Shown in pieces: positions 9,000 through 18,104 of a stretch of DNA of 60,511 bases. Source of the stretch: Streptacidiphilus carbonis (lineage in GTDB: Bacteria; Actinomycetota; Actinomycetes; Streptomycetales; Streptomycetaceae); the NCBI RefSeq assembly GCF_000787775.1, contig NZ_BBPM01000047.1:1-60511 (forward strand), given 5' to 3'. Numbering within the stretch: position 1 is the stretch's first letter; each line of letters opens with the position of its first letter. The notes beneath the pieces are model-generated. The model did no database searches. It worked only from the letters and a program-made list of their open reading frames with translations, and was not told the DNA's origin. The translations under genes and the position numbers were made by a program.

Positions 9000-9056
9000 G
9001 GTTGGCGGCAGGGGCATCAGCCATCGGCGCAGCTTCGGCGCGCCGGCAGCGTCCTG

Positions 9057-9085
9057 CCCCTGCCGCTGCTCCGCGCCGGCAGGGG
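9057..9085 (+). terminator. Hairpin downstream of the GH42 gene
   Basis: CCCCTGCCG (9057-9065) and CGGCAGGGG (9077-9085) form a perfect 9-bp stem with an 11-nt loop, 58 nt after the GH42 stop. There is no U tract, which is normal for Streptomyces terminators. Confidence 0.5.
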
Positions 9086-9092
9086 GCCGCCG

Positions 9093-9205
9093 ATCAAAAA
9101 CGTGTGGGCCGACAGCGCCTACAGGGCCAGGCCCTGGCCCAGGCGTTCGCCCGGCACGGGGTGAGCGTCGAGGTGGTGTGGCGAAGCGGTGATTGTCTGA
9201 CGGTA
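9093..9205 (+). pseudogene. IS5-type transposase scrap
   Basis: The segment reads KNVWADSAYR in one frame and GQALAQAFARHGVSVEVVWRS in the next, which together match the conserved D-containing strand of IS5-family transposases. A frameshift splits it and both ends are missing. It is a relic. Confidence 0.55.
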
Positions 9206-9259
9206 GGTCTCCTCATCGGGGGCGGTGGAAGACGGCGTAGGCGATGGTCCGGTCACCCT

Positions 9260-11358
9260 TCATCCGGCACTCCCCGGGTTCACCACACGCTTCAGCATGT
9301 CTCGCACGAGCGGGGTGTCCGCACACGCGAGGGCCTGTTCGACAAGGCCGCGTAGTTCCTGGTCCTGAAGGATCATCGGGTACCCCCCTGCCGTGGACAG
9401 GCGACGGTCCGATTGGCGAACCGTCAGCAGCGCGACCCGGATGGCCGGGCTGATCGTGCCCATGCGAATCAGGGCTTGGAGCGCCAGGCGGAAGAACCCG
9501 AAGGCTTCACCTCCGGCGGCAATCCGCAGCACGAACTCCTCCAGGGCCTGCATGCTCGGTTCGGCCTGGCCTGTGATTGACCAGAGTGTGGTCGCGGCGG
9601 TCAGCCGCACCCAGTGCGTACGGTTCTTCAAGGCGAGTCGGACCCGGTTCGCGTAGGGCGCCGCGTCGAGCCCGAAGTCGGCCAGGTCACTTATCGGTCC
9701 GTATTCGGGTTCCTCAGCCGCCAGGACCGCGTCGCCGAAGAACCGGAGCGCCGCCGCACGGTCTGCGCTGATGCTTGCGGCGGCTGCGGCAACCAACCAG
9801 TGATTCCCTGGGGAGTCCAGTACCTGACAGGTGCGCAGGGCCGGTTCGGCTGAGGCCGCGCCGGGTCCTATCGTTCGCAGCATCCCGAGCACATAGCTCG
9901 AGGTCCAGGTGTCGGCGAGCAACGGCAGGAGTTCGGGCAGCGCCGGCAATGCATCCTCGCCCCATTCCGCCAGCACGCCGAGGAACTTGCGGGTCGCACT
10001 ACCTCGGGCCCCGTCCTGCCGGATCGCCGTCTGCAGCGCAGGCAGCAGGACCTCCGCGTGGGCTCGTAGCGGGATCAGTACGTCCTCGATGTCCGGCCGC
10101 CTCGGGTCGCCGATGATGTAGCCGCGGCCTTGTTCCTCCTGCTGCGCGCGGAGCTGCTCGATCAGACCCGGCAGGGCACGCGGGTCACCGATCCGGGCCA
10201 GGGCCCACCGGGCGATTTCCCCGACCGTTCCGTCGAGGAACTCATCGGCGCCCTCGTCGTCGAGCAGTTCGGCGAGCCGGTCGGCGTAGGGGCAGCAGCC
10301 GTGCCCAGCACCGCAAGGACGTTTACTGCCCTCAGCCGCACGGCGCCGTCCAGATGGGTCAGCAGCCCGCCGGCCAGTGGCAGCAAGGCGGCTTCCACCG
10401 AACGCCGCTCGGTCAGGAGCCGCCACCCCAGGTCCAGTGCCACTCGGCACAGCTCAGCGTCCCCGAGTCGCTCTCCTGTCTCCAGCAGTCGGACAGCGAA
10501 GGAGAGTTCAACCTCGGGTTCGTGCGTGAGCAGCCGGGCCGTCGACGACACCAGGTCCTCGCGGGTCCAGGGAACGTCGACGGCCGGGGTGTACCAGACT
10601 TCTTCGAAGCGCGGCCGCAGCACGTGGTCGGAGAACACCTCGATCAGCCGGTCCACCTGCCGGACCGGCAGGTCCCGGTCCAGGACCGCCGAGGCGTGCA
10701 CGGCCGCGACCCACAGCACCCGATCGTCCCCGTCCAGCACCTGCGCCAGCACCGCCCGTACTTCCTCGACGGGGTCACCGCCACGGACCTGCAGCTGGCC
10801 AAGGGCAAGCAACAACGGGAGACGGAGCGTCGGGTCCGTCTCCACCCGCCATCGCTCCAGCAGCCGGACGATCCCGGCGCCCAGGGGTATTGCCGCTCGC
10901 CGCACCGCCGGGTCCGGATCCGCCAGCAGCGCCCACGCTCCTGTCCAGTCCTCGTCTGCCAGGGCCGGTGCCCGCATGGCCACCAGCAACTCGACGAGGG
11001 CGACCCTCGCGCCCATAGCCGGGTCGGCGGCGAGCGCGATGACGAACGGCAGAGCAGCTGCCGCCGCAGACGGCGTCCGCCCCTTCGCCCTCGCGACAAG
11101 GGAGGCGTGGAGCGGATGACAGTTCTCCTCCGTCGCCGCCGCCCCCGCCAGCGCGAGCAGGCGCAGCGCCCGCGGCACGGCGTCGACCCGATCGTGCGGA
11201 TGTGCCGTCTCAAGTTCGTCCCATGCCACAGAGTCCAGCGCGTCCAACGACTTCCCCGTCACCGGCATCCCGTCCACCACCACCTCGTCCTGCCCCTCAT
11301 CGACCGTCATGGTCCAGGAATCCCACCGTCCTGTCGCTCGAATTCGCTGCTGCCTCAT
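9260..11358 (-). CDS. HEAT-repeat protein, split by a one-base frameshift
   Basis: Two overlapping frames encode one long helical-repeat protein of about 699 residues. The upstream part runs from ATG at 11358 (MRQQRIRATGRW, with GAGAGG about 7 nt before) to ...VNVLAVLGTAAAP; the downstream part continues YADRLAELLDDEGADEFLDG to the stop at 9260. The frames join if one C is added to the run of four at 10289-10292, so a homopolymer deletion or sequencing error is likely. Repeats such as PAVRRAAIPLG, VLWVAAVHASAVL and AVRLRAVNVLAVLG are HEAT-like helices. No signal peptide is seen. Such proteins act as scaffolds; no partner can be named. Confidence 0.7.
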
Positions 11359-11368
11359 GAGACACCTC

Positions 11369-11815
11369 TCAGCCTGGAGCACCGGGGCTGCGGTGTCCCA
11401 GGCGGCGCCGGTCCTCGGAGCGGGTGCCGGCGGGTTGGAGGTCGGCGTAGGGGTGCAGGTGGGCTCCGGCGGTGCCATGGACCAGGGTGCGCTCGGGTTG
11501 GGCGGGGGTGGGCGCAGGCGTGGCCTGGCCCAGGAGGTCCAGGGCAGCTTGGGGGCCGTGGTCGCGGCGCACGGTGGCGAGTTGTTCGAGGTCCCAGGCC
11601 ATGGCGCCGACGATGGTGCGGCGCAGGCCGTGGGCCTCCACGGTGCCGCGCACCAGCAGCAGACCCGAGTGGAAAACCGTGTGGGCGACCGCGTGGTGGG
11701 TGTCCTGGAAGAAAACGACGTCGACCAGGCCGGAGCCGTCTTCGAGGGTGACGAAGATGATCCTCTTGCCGGAGGGGATGGGTGGGGTCTGGGTGGAGGC
11801 GCGGATTGGCGCGGC
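11369..11815 (-). pseudogene. dnaE2: 3' end of a dnaE2 (error-prone polymerase III alpha) gene
   Basis: In the minus frame ending at 11369 the sequence reads STQTPPIPSGKRIIFVTLED, then GLVDVVFF, HTVFHSGLLLVRGTVE, VGAMAWDLEQLA and HPYADLQPAG. This is the OB-fold and C-terminal tail of DnaE2-type polymerase subunits used in mutagenic repair. The rest of the gene (over 900 codons in a normal dnaE2) is missing: upstream of about 11815 the sequence changes into an ISL3 transposase. It is a dead 3' fragment. Confidence 0.75.
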
Positions 11816-12330
11816 CGTAGCCGTCCCTCTTGATCCGCTTGACTCGCGTGTTCTGACCCTCGACCTGGCCGGAGCTCCGGGTACTGGTCAGGCCCGCGAT
11901 GACGGCGTCCTGGTCCCGACGCAGTCCGTTGACCAGCGAGTGCAGGGCGAGGAGGTCATCGCGTTCGACGCGGTCCATCCAGGCCGGGAGGTCGTGGCCG
12001 GTCAGGTCCCGCATCATGGTGGCGAAGTCGCGAACATGGCCGGTGACCGCGTCCAGTTCGGGGCAGCCGGCGCGGATCTCCTTGAGGCTGAGGGCGTCGT
12101 CGGCGGACAGGTTGCCCGGGTTCGTCATGATCCACCGGACGACGCTGCGGGGCCGCGGAGCAATCCTGGGCGCCGCCGGCACGACAGTGGTGGCCTTGAA
12201 GGGGCGCAGGTAGCGCAGTGCGGGCACCGGCCTTCGGCCGCCCGCGCCCGGGCATGCTTCGTGACCTGGCCGACCGTCCGCTCCACCAACTCCACCACGA
12301 CGCCCGCCAGATGCGGATGAAGGACATCGA
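11816..12330 (-). pseudogene. ISL3-family transposase remnant, internally deleted
   Basis: The frame contains VVRWIMTNPGNL, SLKEIRAGCPELDAV, HDLPAWMDRVERDD, STRSSGQVEGQNTRVKRIKR and GYGRAN, the conserved C-terminal part of ISL3 transposases. In another frame near 12300-12230 the N-terminal HLAGVVVELVERTVGQV with the first CPHC zinc pair can be read. The middle is deleted, and the 3' end breaks into a dnaE2 fragment directly after GYGRAN, where FRLLRQR would be expected. Confidence 0.8.
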
Positions 12331-12459
12331 AACTTCGCGAGATACACCCCGGACACGATGACAGGCCGCACCGACACCACCCGCCCGATCACAAGATCAG
12401 CGACAGAGCCGTTTCCCGTGATAGACGTGCGGTTGGAGGGCCAGATCCCTTCGATCCGG

Positions 12460-13110
12460 TCAACGCTGTTTGCGCAGGACCATGAATTTCTCGCCGTAGG
12501 CGAAGAGCGTCGTATTGCCCACCACGTTGCTGTCCGACGCTGCCGCGCGGTAGCGGAGGCCGTCGAGGTAGAGATAGCTGTTCGGCTGAATGTCGGGAGT
12601 GTTGACCACCGACTCGGGAAGGCTCGTGTACTGGTCCCACGAATCGCGCTCCTGGCGGGTGAGCCAGAAGACCGGCTCCAGCGGGGGCCACGCGGAGGTG
12701 ACCCTCACATCAGTCGACGACGGGGCGGGATTGCTGATGGCCTCCCAGGCAATGATGTCCGGCACCCCGTGATAGGTCAGGAAGAAGGTCTGCTCGATCA
12801 CGTCTTTCAGCCCGAAATCGTCCGCCTGGGCAAGCAGCGCGGGGACGATCTTCTTCCGGTACAGGTCGAGCACGCCTAGGACCGCGGCATGGCGCGTTTT
12901 CCGTGCCTCGTCGAGGATGTCCAGCAGGTCGACTCGCTGGTACAGCCTGAAAGCCACCAGCACCGGCAGTTCGCCGTCGTGGGCGGGCCGGCGGCGGGCC
13001 TCAGGGCGAGTCGGCAGCGGATTTTTCGGGGCCATGGCCTCGGGGCCATCGGCCTTGATCGCGTCGACCACGTCCTTCAGCCAGTGGGCGCGAGCATCCG
13101 AGTTCGCCAC
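12460..13110 (-). CDS. Hypothetical protein, 216 residues
   Basis: The frame opens at GTG (MANSDARAHWLKDVV) and ends RKQR. The product is soluble and mixed alpha/beta, without a signal peptide, membrane segment or any motif I recognise. It has codon use like its neighbours and looks like a real gene. The ribosome site is weak. It lies between an ISL3 remnant and the end of the DUF6807 gene and is transcribed in the same direction as the sugar operon, but a 47-bp gap and lack of relatedness leave membership open. Confidence 0.55.
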   Translation of the reverse strand: MANSDARAHWLKDVVDAIKADGPEAMAPKNPLPTRPEARRRPAHDGELPVLVAFRLYQRVDLLDILDEARKTRHAAVLGVLDLYRKKIVPALLAQADDFGLKDVIEQTFFLTYHGVPDIIAWEAISNPAPSSTDVRVTSAWPPLEPVFWLTRQERDSWDQYTSLPESVVNTPDIQPNSYLYLDGLRYRAAASDSNVVGNTTLFAYGEKFMVLRKQR

Positions 13111-13157
13111 CCGGTTCGTGTCCGTACTCTCATATGCTGCGACCCCCCGACCCCCAG

Positions 13158-14072
13158 CTACCAGGGGCAGCGCTCCAGGTGCGCCGCTATCGTGGCGCGG
13201 TTCCAGGCCCCGTCCGCGATAGTGACCCGGTAGCGGCGGGCCAGCACGGCGCCGGCCGCGAGCTCCCGCTCCTCTGCGAAGGCCAGCGAGGGATTGACCA
13301 TGGGCACGGTTTCGCTGCGGACGAACCAGTGCGGGCGACCCCCTTCGTCGTCCGCAGGGTCGGCGCGGAACAGCAGGGTTGCGTGCCCGTCCACTTCGTC
13401 GTGTTCGCCGACATAGGCCAACCAGGGTGACGCGGCGCCCATCACAGCGGAGCCTTCCAAGCCGTCCGCGGCGAGCACCCGGCCGCCGATAAAGGAGCGC
13501 GGGCCGCGCCAGAAGAACCCGCAGTAGGCGGCCTGTGCGCGTCCGAAGACGGCGGGGCTTCCGAAGAGCAAAGGCTCACGGCGGACGTTGCGCAGTTCAG
13601 TGCTGAACTCAAGGGTCCAACTGCCTTCGGCCCGGTCGACGTCCTGGACCGACACTCGGCGGCGTTCGCGGATCCACAGTTCCCCATCGGCTGTGATCCA
13701 GGCCAGTTCCTCGGTGAAACCGGTGCTGTCGATGGAGCCGAAGCCGAGGTGGTCTTGGCGGCCGACATTGGGCAGGTCCAGGTATCCGGCGTCAGGAGCG
13801 CCCGGCGTGTAGGTGCCTCCGCCCCAGAAGTTCTGGCCGGACAGATGCGAGGCGGTCATGGCCAGGCCCTTGTGCCAGCGATGGTCGTGCGGGCGGTTTC
13901 CGCTGACGACCCGTCCGGCCAGGGTGCGCAGTGGATGCATGTACGGGCTGGGACACTCGGCGGCGGGAAGCTGCGGGCGGTAGTGGTAGCGGAACAGCGC
14001 GGTGCCGTTCAGTTCGGCGGTCAGCTGGTCACCATGCCCCTGGGTCATGAGTACGGTCTGCTGGCTCAGCAT
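13158..14072 (-). CDS. DUF6807 (PmoA-like) protein
   Basis: ATG at 14072 overlaps the stop of the oxidoreductase gene by 7 bases, giving a 304-residue cytoplasmic protein. FRYHYRPQLP, PYMHPLRTLAG, NRPHDHRWHKGL, ENFWGGG-like NFWGGGTY and WGPRSF-like WRGPRSFIGGR are the signature blocks of DUF6807, misnamed methane oxygenase PmoA in many databases. The conserved His residues suggest a metal or sugar site. In many bacteria the family sits beside Gfo/Idh/MocA oxidoreductases and sugar transporters, as here, but its reaction is to my knowledge unknown. Translation is probably coupled to the upstream gene. Confidence 0.8.
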   Translation of the reverse strand: MLSQQTVLMTQGHGDQLTAELNGTALFRYHYRPQLPAAECPSPYMHPLRTLAGRVVSGNRPHDHRWHKGLAMTASHLSGQNFWGGGTYTPGAPDAGYLDLPNVGRQDHLGFGSIDSTGFTEELAWITADGELWIRERRRVSVQDVDRAEGSWTLEFSTELRNVRREPLLFGSPAVFGRAQAAYCGFFWRGPRSFIGGRVLAADGLEGSAVMGAASPWLAYVGEHDEVDGHATLLFRADPADDEGGRPHWFVRSETVPMVNPSLAFAEERELAAGAVLARRYRVTIADGAWNRATIAAHLERCPW

Positions 14073-15136
14073 CGCGCCCACTCCGGAACACCTCCGTGGA
14101 GTCGCTGGTAGAAGGGGTTGTCGGGGAGCAGGTCGGTGGGTCGCACTGTCGCGCCGGTGAAAGCGGCCTGGTAGAGCGCGGTGACCAGTTCCAGCGCCTC
14201 CCGGCCACCGTTCCGGCCCGACAGGGGTGGACGCTCCTTGCGGTCCATCGCGTCCAGCAGGCCGGGCAGCAGCGCGGTGTGCGAGCTGCGGACCTCCGCA
14301 CCGTCGACCGCCCGCAGTCGTTCCGGCGTATAGGTCCAGTCCGCGTCGCCGTAGCCGTACAGGTGCCGTAGTTCGACGCTGGCTTCGCTGAAGTCGAAGC
14401 GCAGATAGCTTTCCTCGCGCCGGGAGAGCGCGGAGTTGACTACGGTGGCCAGTGCCCCCGACTCGAAGCGCACGAGGGCTGTGGACACGTCCTCCACGTC
14501 CATGTCCCGCTCCAGGCGGGCGGCCATCGCGCGCACCTCGGCCCAGGGTCCGAGCACCGCCAGCAGCAGGTCCATCTGGTGGATTCCGTGTCCGAGTGTC
14601 GTGCCGCCGCCCTCGGTGTCCCAGCGGCCGCGCCACGGCACGGCGTAGTACTCCGGTGAGCGGTACCAGGTCGTCACTGCTTGGGCGACCAGGGGTCGCC
14701 CCAACTCGCCGGAGTCGAGTTGACGGACCAGCCGTCGCAGCCCGGATCCCGAGCGCTGCTGGAAGATGACAGAGGCGTATGGGCCGCCCTGCCGCTCTGC
14801 GGCCTCGACCAGGTCGAATTCGGCCAGTGAGAGGAAGGGCGGTTTCTCCAGCCACACCCAGGCCCCGGACCGCAGGCTGCTCAGTGCCGCGTCGAGGTGG
14901 GCAGCCGGCGGGGAGCACAGCACGACCAGGTCGGGGCGCTCTCTGCGGAGCATCGCGTCGAGGTCGGTGTAGGCGGCGGGGATCCCGTGCCGGACGGCGA
15001 ACGAGTCCGCCCGCTCGGCGTCGATGTCCACCGCCGCCACCAACTCGGTTCGCCCGGCCTCGGCCGCGAATGCCGGCAGGTGTGCTTCCTCGGCGATATG
15101 CCCGGTGCCGACGACGGCCACCCGGAATCTGGTCAT
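14066..15136 (-). CDS. Gfo/Idh/MocA-family oxidoreductase
   Basis: From ATG at 15136 (MTRFRVAVVGTGHIAEEAHLP, GGGGAG about 11 nt before) the product has 356 residues. The N-terminal Rossmann fold has VGTGHI for NAD(P) and the EKPP motif that holds the catalytic lysine of this family; the C-terminal alpha/beta domain contains GHGIHQMDLL. Members oxidise or reduce sugars, inositols or their derivatives. The gene lies in one operon with a sugar importer, a secreted toroid protein and DUF6807, so a role in oxidising the imported sugar is likely. An in-frame ATG at 15157 is a weaker start. Confidence 0.88.
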   Translation of the reverse strand: MTRFRVAVVGTGHIAEEAHLPAFAAEAGRTELVAAVDIDAERADSFAVRHGIPAAYTDLDAMLRRERPDLVVLCSPPAAHLDAALSSLRSGAWVWLEKPPFLSLAEFDLVEAAERQGGPYASVIFQQRSGSGLRRLVRQLDSGELGRPLVAQAVTTWYRSPEYYAVPWRGRWDTEGGGTTLGHGIHQMDLLLAVLGPWAEVRAMAARLERDMDVEDVSTALVRFESGALATVVNSALSRREESYLRFDFSEASVELRHLYGYGDADWTYTPERLRAVDGAEVRSSHTALLPGLLDAMDRKERPPLSGRNGGREALELVTALYQAAFTGATVRPTDLLPDNPFYQRLHGGVPEWARC

Positions 15137-15236
15137 GTGTTTCGATGCTCCCCGCATGCCGGTTCTCTTGAGGGTGGCGCTCTTGGTGGTGGGAAGGCGG
15201 TCAGGTCGCGCTGACGGCCAGTGTGCTGACGACTGA

Positions 15237-17210
15237 TCAGTAGGCGGGGCCGTAGGTCACATCGGTGACCAGGTACTTGCCGGTCAGCACGGCCGGGGCC
15301 TGGACCAGGTTTGTCTGCTGGGTCTGGGCGAAGCCCAGGTCGGGGTCGCTGTTCAGTTTGGTGCTGTAGGACTCGAGGAGCAGGCCGAGGTTGGCCGAGT
15401 TGCTGAAGGTGTTGCCGGAGGCCGCGGTGGGGTTGCTGACTCTGACCCCGGCCGGCGAAGTGATGGCCATCGGGCCGGCGGTGATGCCCAGCGGGTCGGT
15501 GAGGGTGCCGCCGTCCGCGCCGAAGGAGAGCGTTCCGCCGTTCAGGCCGCCGACTCCGAGGATCTTCATCTGCGGTTTGTTCGGTGCGGTGCCCACGCCG
15601 GGTGCGTCGGTCAGATAAGGCAGTCCGGCGACGTAGGAGAGTGTGGCGCCGGCACCGACCAGCACGGCCGGGACGGAGGCAGTGACCCGGACTCGTCCGT
15701 CGGTGACCCGATAGACCGTGGTGACCGGAAGCTCGGTTCCGCCCGGGCCGATCAGACTCTGCACCACTTCGCGGCCGACGCCGCCGTCGACCTTGACGGC
15801 GCGGGTCCGGACCGCGGAGTCCGGCGCGGGGCTGAGGAAGTGCGTGCCGGTGACGTCGGTGTAGGCCAGGCCGATGCTCTGCTTGCCCGAGGTGGCGGCA
15901 TGGATCACGTCGGCGTTGCCTGCGGACACCAGATAGGCGGTCCCTTGGGCGTCGAGCACCACCGAGCCGGAGCCGACCCGCAGCTTGTACTGGGTGTCGG
16001 TGGTCTGCGCCTTGGTGTACCACCGGCTGGGGTCGCTGAACTGCCACACCGTCATAAAGGCGAAGTGCCCGTCTGGGACCACACTCTTGTCCGGCTCGGT
16101 GCCGACATGGGTGTAGGGGATGGTGGAGGTGCCCAGGTAGCGGCCGAGGTCGTCCTTGACGATGCCGCTGTAGTGCTGGAGTCCGTACAGCCCTTCGAAG
16201 CCCGCCCGCAGCTCGTTGTGCCGGGCGCCGCCGTAGTCGAAGCCGCGGGCTCCGAGCCGCATGTCCAGGTACCGGGTCATGGACAGGCCGTCGTTGTAGA
16301 AGCGCCGGTCGCCGGTAAGCCGCCAGCCCTCCCACAGAAAACTGATCGCGATGGCGCCGTAGTTCTGGTCCAGACCGCCTGAGTGCTCAGGGTAGAAGGT
16401 GTAGCCGCGGTCGGTCTGGCGCAGGGGCTGCACCCGCTGCGTGAACACGTCCATGGCCTGCTGCTTCAGCGTCTTGGCGGCCTGCGTGTCGCCGAACCTG
16501 GCCAGTTGCTGGGAGAGCATCAGGGCGCCGTCCACCGAGGCGATGGCCTGGTTGTCGGCGTCCTGCGGGTTGAAGGCGGAGACGGTGGTGAGCCAGGTCC
16601 AGTACCCCTGTCCGAGCTTGAGCAGCGCGGCGCGCTGGTCGGTGCGGAGCATGCCGTCGCCGTACTGCAGGACGTCGCCGACGTGGAGCAGCGCCCAGGC
16701 AGTCGTGGGCCAGTCTCCGCCGCCGCCGGCTGCCAGGGTGTAGGGCATGTAGGCGGCCCAGGGCCGGCCGCTGTTCTTGACCAGGAGTGTGGTGTCGCCG
16801 GGGTTGTCCTGGGTGTAGACCCGGTTGGCGAGGTACCAGTCCACGCTCTTCTGGAACGCGGCCACCACGCTGCTGTCGCGGGTCTGCGCGTGGTAGAGGG
16901 CGATCAGGCTGGAGGCTCCCAGGGAGTTGTCGCCGAGGTCCTTGGTCTTGCCCTGGATCTCCAGGCTGCCGTCGGCGGTCTGGTGCGCCAGCATCGACTG
17001 GACCTGCTGCCGCAACTGGGCGGCGTAGACGGCGGAGCCGTCCGGGATGTCGCCGAGGTGCACGCTGAGGTTGGGCGACAGCACCAGTGCGGGAACGGCG
17101 GCGCTGCCGGCCGTGTCGGCGCGCGCGCTGCCCTGCAGGCCGGCGGCGGCCAGTACGGCGGCGGCCGTCATCGCTATGGCGGAGACTACGGACTTCCGTG
17201 CCTTTGGCAT
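15237..17210 (-). CDS. Secreted toroid-fold protein, putative carbohydrate-active enzyme
   Basis: The 657-residue product starts at ATG 17210 (MPKARKSVVSAIAM, AGGAG close upstream) with a clear Sec signal ending ARADT. Residues about 40-400 look like an alpha/alpha toroid: alternating helices with Trp/Tyr-rich loops such as DNSLGASSLIALY, RPWAAYMPYTLAAGGGGDWPTTAWAL and DQNYGAIAISFLWEGW. The last 250 residues look like beta sandwich. This layout is common in polysaccharide lyases and in unsaturated-uronyl or other toroidal glycosidases, but I do not recognise the exact family. It is the only secreted enzyme of the operon and so probably produces the sugar that the transporter imports. Confidence 0.75.
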   Translation of the reverse strand: MPKARKSVVSAIAMTAAAVLAAAGLQGSARADTAGSAAVPALVLSPNLSVHLGDIPDGSAVYAAQLRQQVQSMLAHQTADGSLEIQGKTKDLGDNSLGASSLIALYHAQTRDSSVVAAFQKSVDWYLANRVYTQDNPGDTTLLVKNSGRPWAAYMPYTLAAGGGGDWPTTAWALLHVGDVLQYGDGMLRTDQRAALLKLGQGYWTWLTTVSAFNPQDADNQAIASVDGALMLSQQLARFGDTQAAKTLKQQAMDVFTQRVQPLRQTDRGYTFYPEHSGGLDQNYGAIAISFLWEGWRLTGDRRFYNDGLSMTRYLDMRLGARGFDYGGARHNELRAGFEGLYGLQHYSGIVKDDLGRYLGTSTIPYTHVGTEPDKSVVPDGHFAFMTVWQFSDPSRWYTKAQTTDTQYKLRVGSGSVVLDAQGTAYLVSAGNADVIHAATSGKQSIGLAYTDVTGTHFLSPAPDSAVRTRAVKVDGGVGREVVQSLIGPGGTELPVTTVYRVTDGRVRVTASVPAVLVGAGATLSYVAGLPYLTDAPGVGTAPNKPQMKILGVGGLNGGTLSFGADGGTLTDPLGITAGPMAITSPAGVRVSNPTAASGNTFSNSANLGLLLESYSTKLNSDPDLGFAQTQQTNLVQAPAVLTGKYLVTDVTYGPAY

Positions 17211-17253
17211 GGTTCTCCTCATGGAGGTCGTTCTCGGGTGGGAGGAGCGACGG

Positions 17254-18102
17254 TCAGCCCTTGAAGCCGGTGGTGGCGATGCCCTGCACCAGGTGCCGTT
17301 GGAACAGTACGAACAGCACCAGCAGCGGGGCCAGGGTGACTGTGGCCATCGCGAACATCGGGCCCAGGTCGGAGCCGGAGGTGGCGTCCAGGAACATCCG
17401 CAGTCCGACCGGGAGGGTGTAGCGGGCGGGGCTGTTGAGGTAGATCAGCTGGGAGAAGTAGTCGTTCCAGGTCCAGATGAAGGTGAAGATCGCGGTGGTT
17501 GCCATCGCCGGTTTCATCAGCGGCAGCAGGATGTGCCAGAAGGTCCGGAAGGGGCCGCAGCCGTCCAGTGCGGCGGCCTCGTCGAGCTCGCGCGGCAGTC
17601 CTCGCATGAACTGGAGGTTGAGGAAGAGGAAGAAGGCGTCCACGGCGAGGAACTTGGGCAGCACCAGCGGCAGGTCGGTGTCTACCCAGCCGAGCTGATG
17701 GAAGATCAGGTACTGCGGGATGAGCAGGATTTCCTTGGGCAGCAGCAGGGTTCCGATGGCGATCCCGGTGACCAGGGCCCGGCCGCGGAACTCCAGCCGC
17801 GCCATCGCATAGGCCGTGATCGAGCAGGAGAACATGTTGCCGATCACCGCGCCGACGGCGATCAGGGTGGAGTTCATGAAGTAGACCGCGAAGCTGGTGC
17901 CGGCCGTCCCCGCCCAGCCCTGGGCGAAGTTGCCCGGGGTGAAGTGCCTGGGCCAGAAGGACAGACTGGCGACGATCTCGTCGGTCGATTTGAACGAGGA
18001 GCCCAGCATCCAGGCCACCGGGTAGAGCAGGACCAGCAGCAGGGCGATGATCAGCAGGTGCGGAAGTGCGGGCCGAACGGCCCTGGTGAGGAGCGGGCGC
18101 AT
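17254..18102 (-). CDS. Carbohydrate ABC transporter permease (MalG/CUT1 type)
   Basis: The true start is ATG at 18102 (MRPLLTRAVRPALPHL), 2 nt after the stop of the partner permease; longer in-frame extensions overlap that gene. The 282-residue protein has six hydrophobic segments and the cytoplasmic loop ELDEAAALDGCGPFRTFWHILLP, the EAA motif that docks the ATPase. It ends VQGIATTGFKG, typical of CUT1 MalG-type subunits. No ATPase gene is in the operon, so a shared MsiK-like ATPase is expected. Confidence 0.92.
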   Translation of the reverse strand: MRPLLTRAVRPALPHLLIIALLLVLLYPVAWMLGSSFKSTDEIVASLSFWPRHFTPGNFAQGWAGTAGTSFAVYFMNSTLIAVGAVIGNMFSCSITAYAMARLEFRGRALVTGIAIGTLLLPKEILLIPQYLIFHQLGWVDTDLPLVLPKFLAVDAFFLFLNLQFMRGLPRELDEAAALDGCGPFRTFWHILLPLMKPAMATTAIFTFIWTWNDYFSQLIYLNSPARYTLPVGLRMFLDATSGSDLGPMFAMATVTLAPLLVLFVLFQRHLVQGIATTGFKG

Positions 18103-18104
18103 CG

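Noticed and set aside
7194-9017. A 607-codon minus-strand open frame opposite the GH42 gene
   Set aside because: Low-complexity composition and exact overlap with a well-supported GH42 gene.
11355-12392. A single 345-residue transposase gene
   Set aside because: The frame changes from ISL3 sequence to Pro/His/Arg-rich nonsense where a dnaE2 tail is read in another phase; it is a chimera of remnants.
13158-14918. A 586-residue DUF6807 protein with a long N-terminal extension
   Set aside because: The extension is out-of-frame sequence of the oxidoreductase gene; the coupled ATG at 14072 gives the normal family start.
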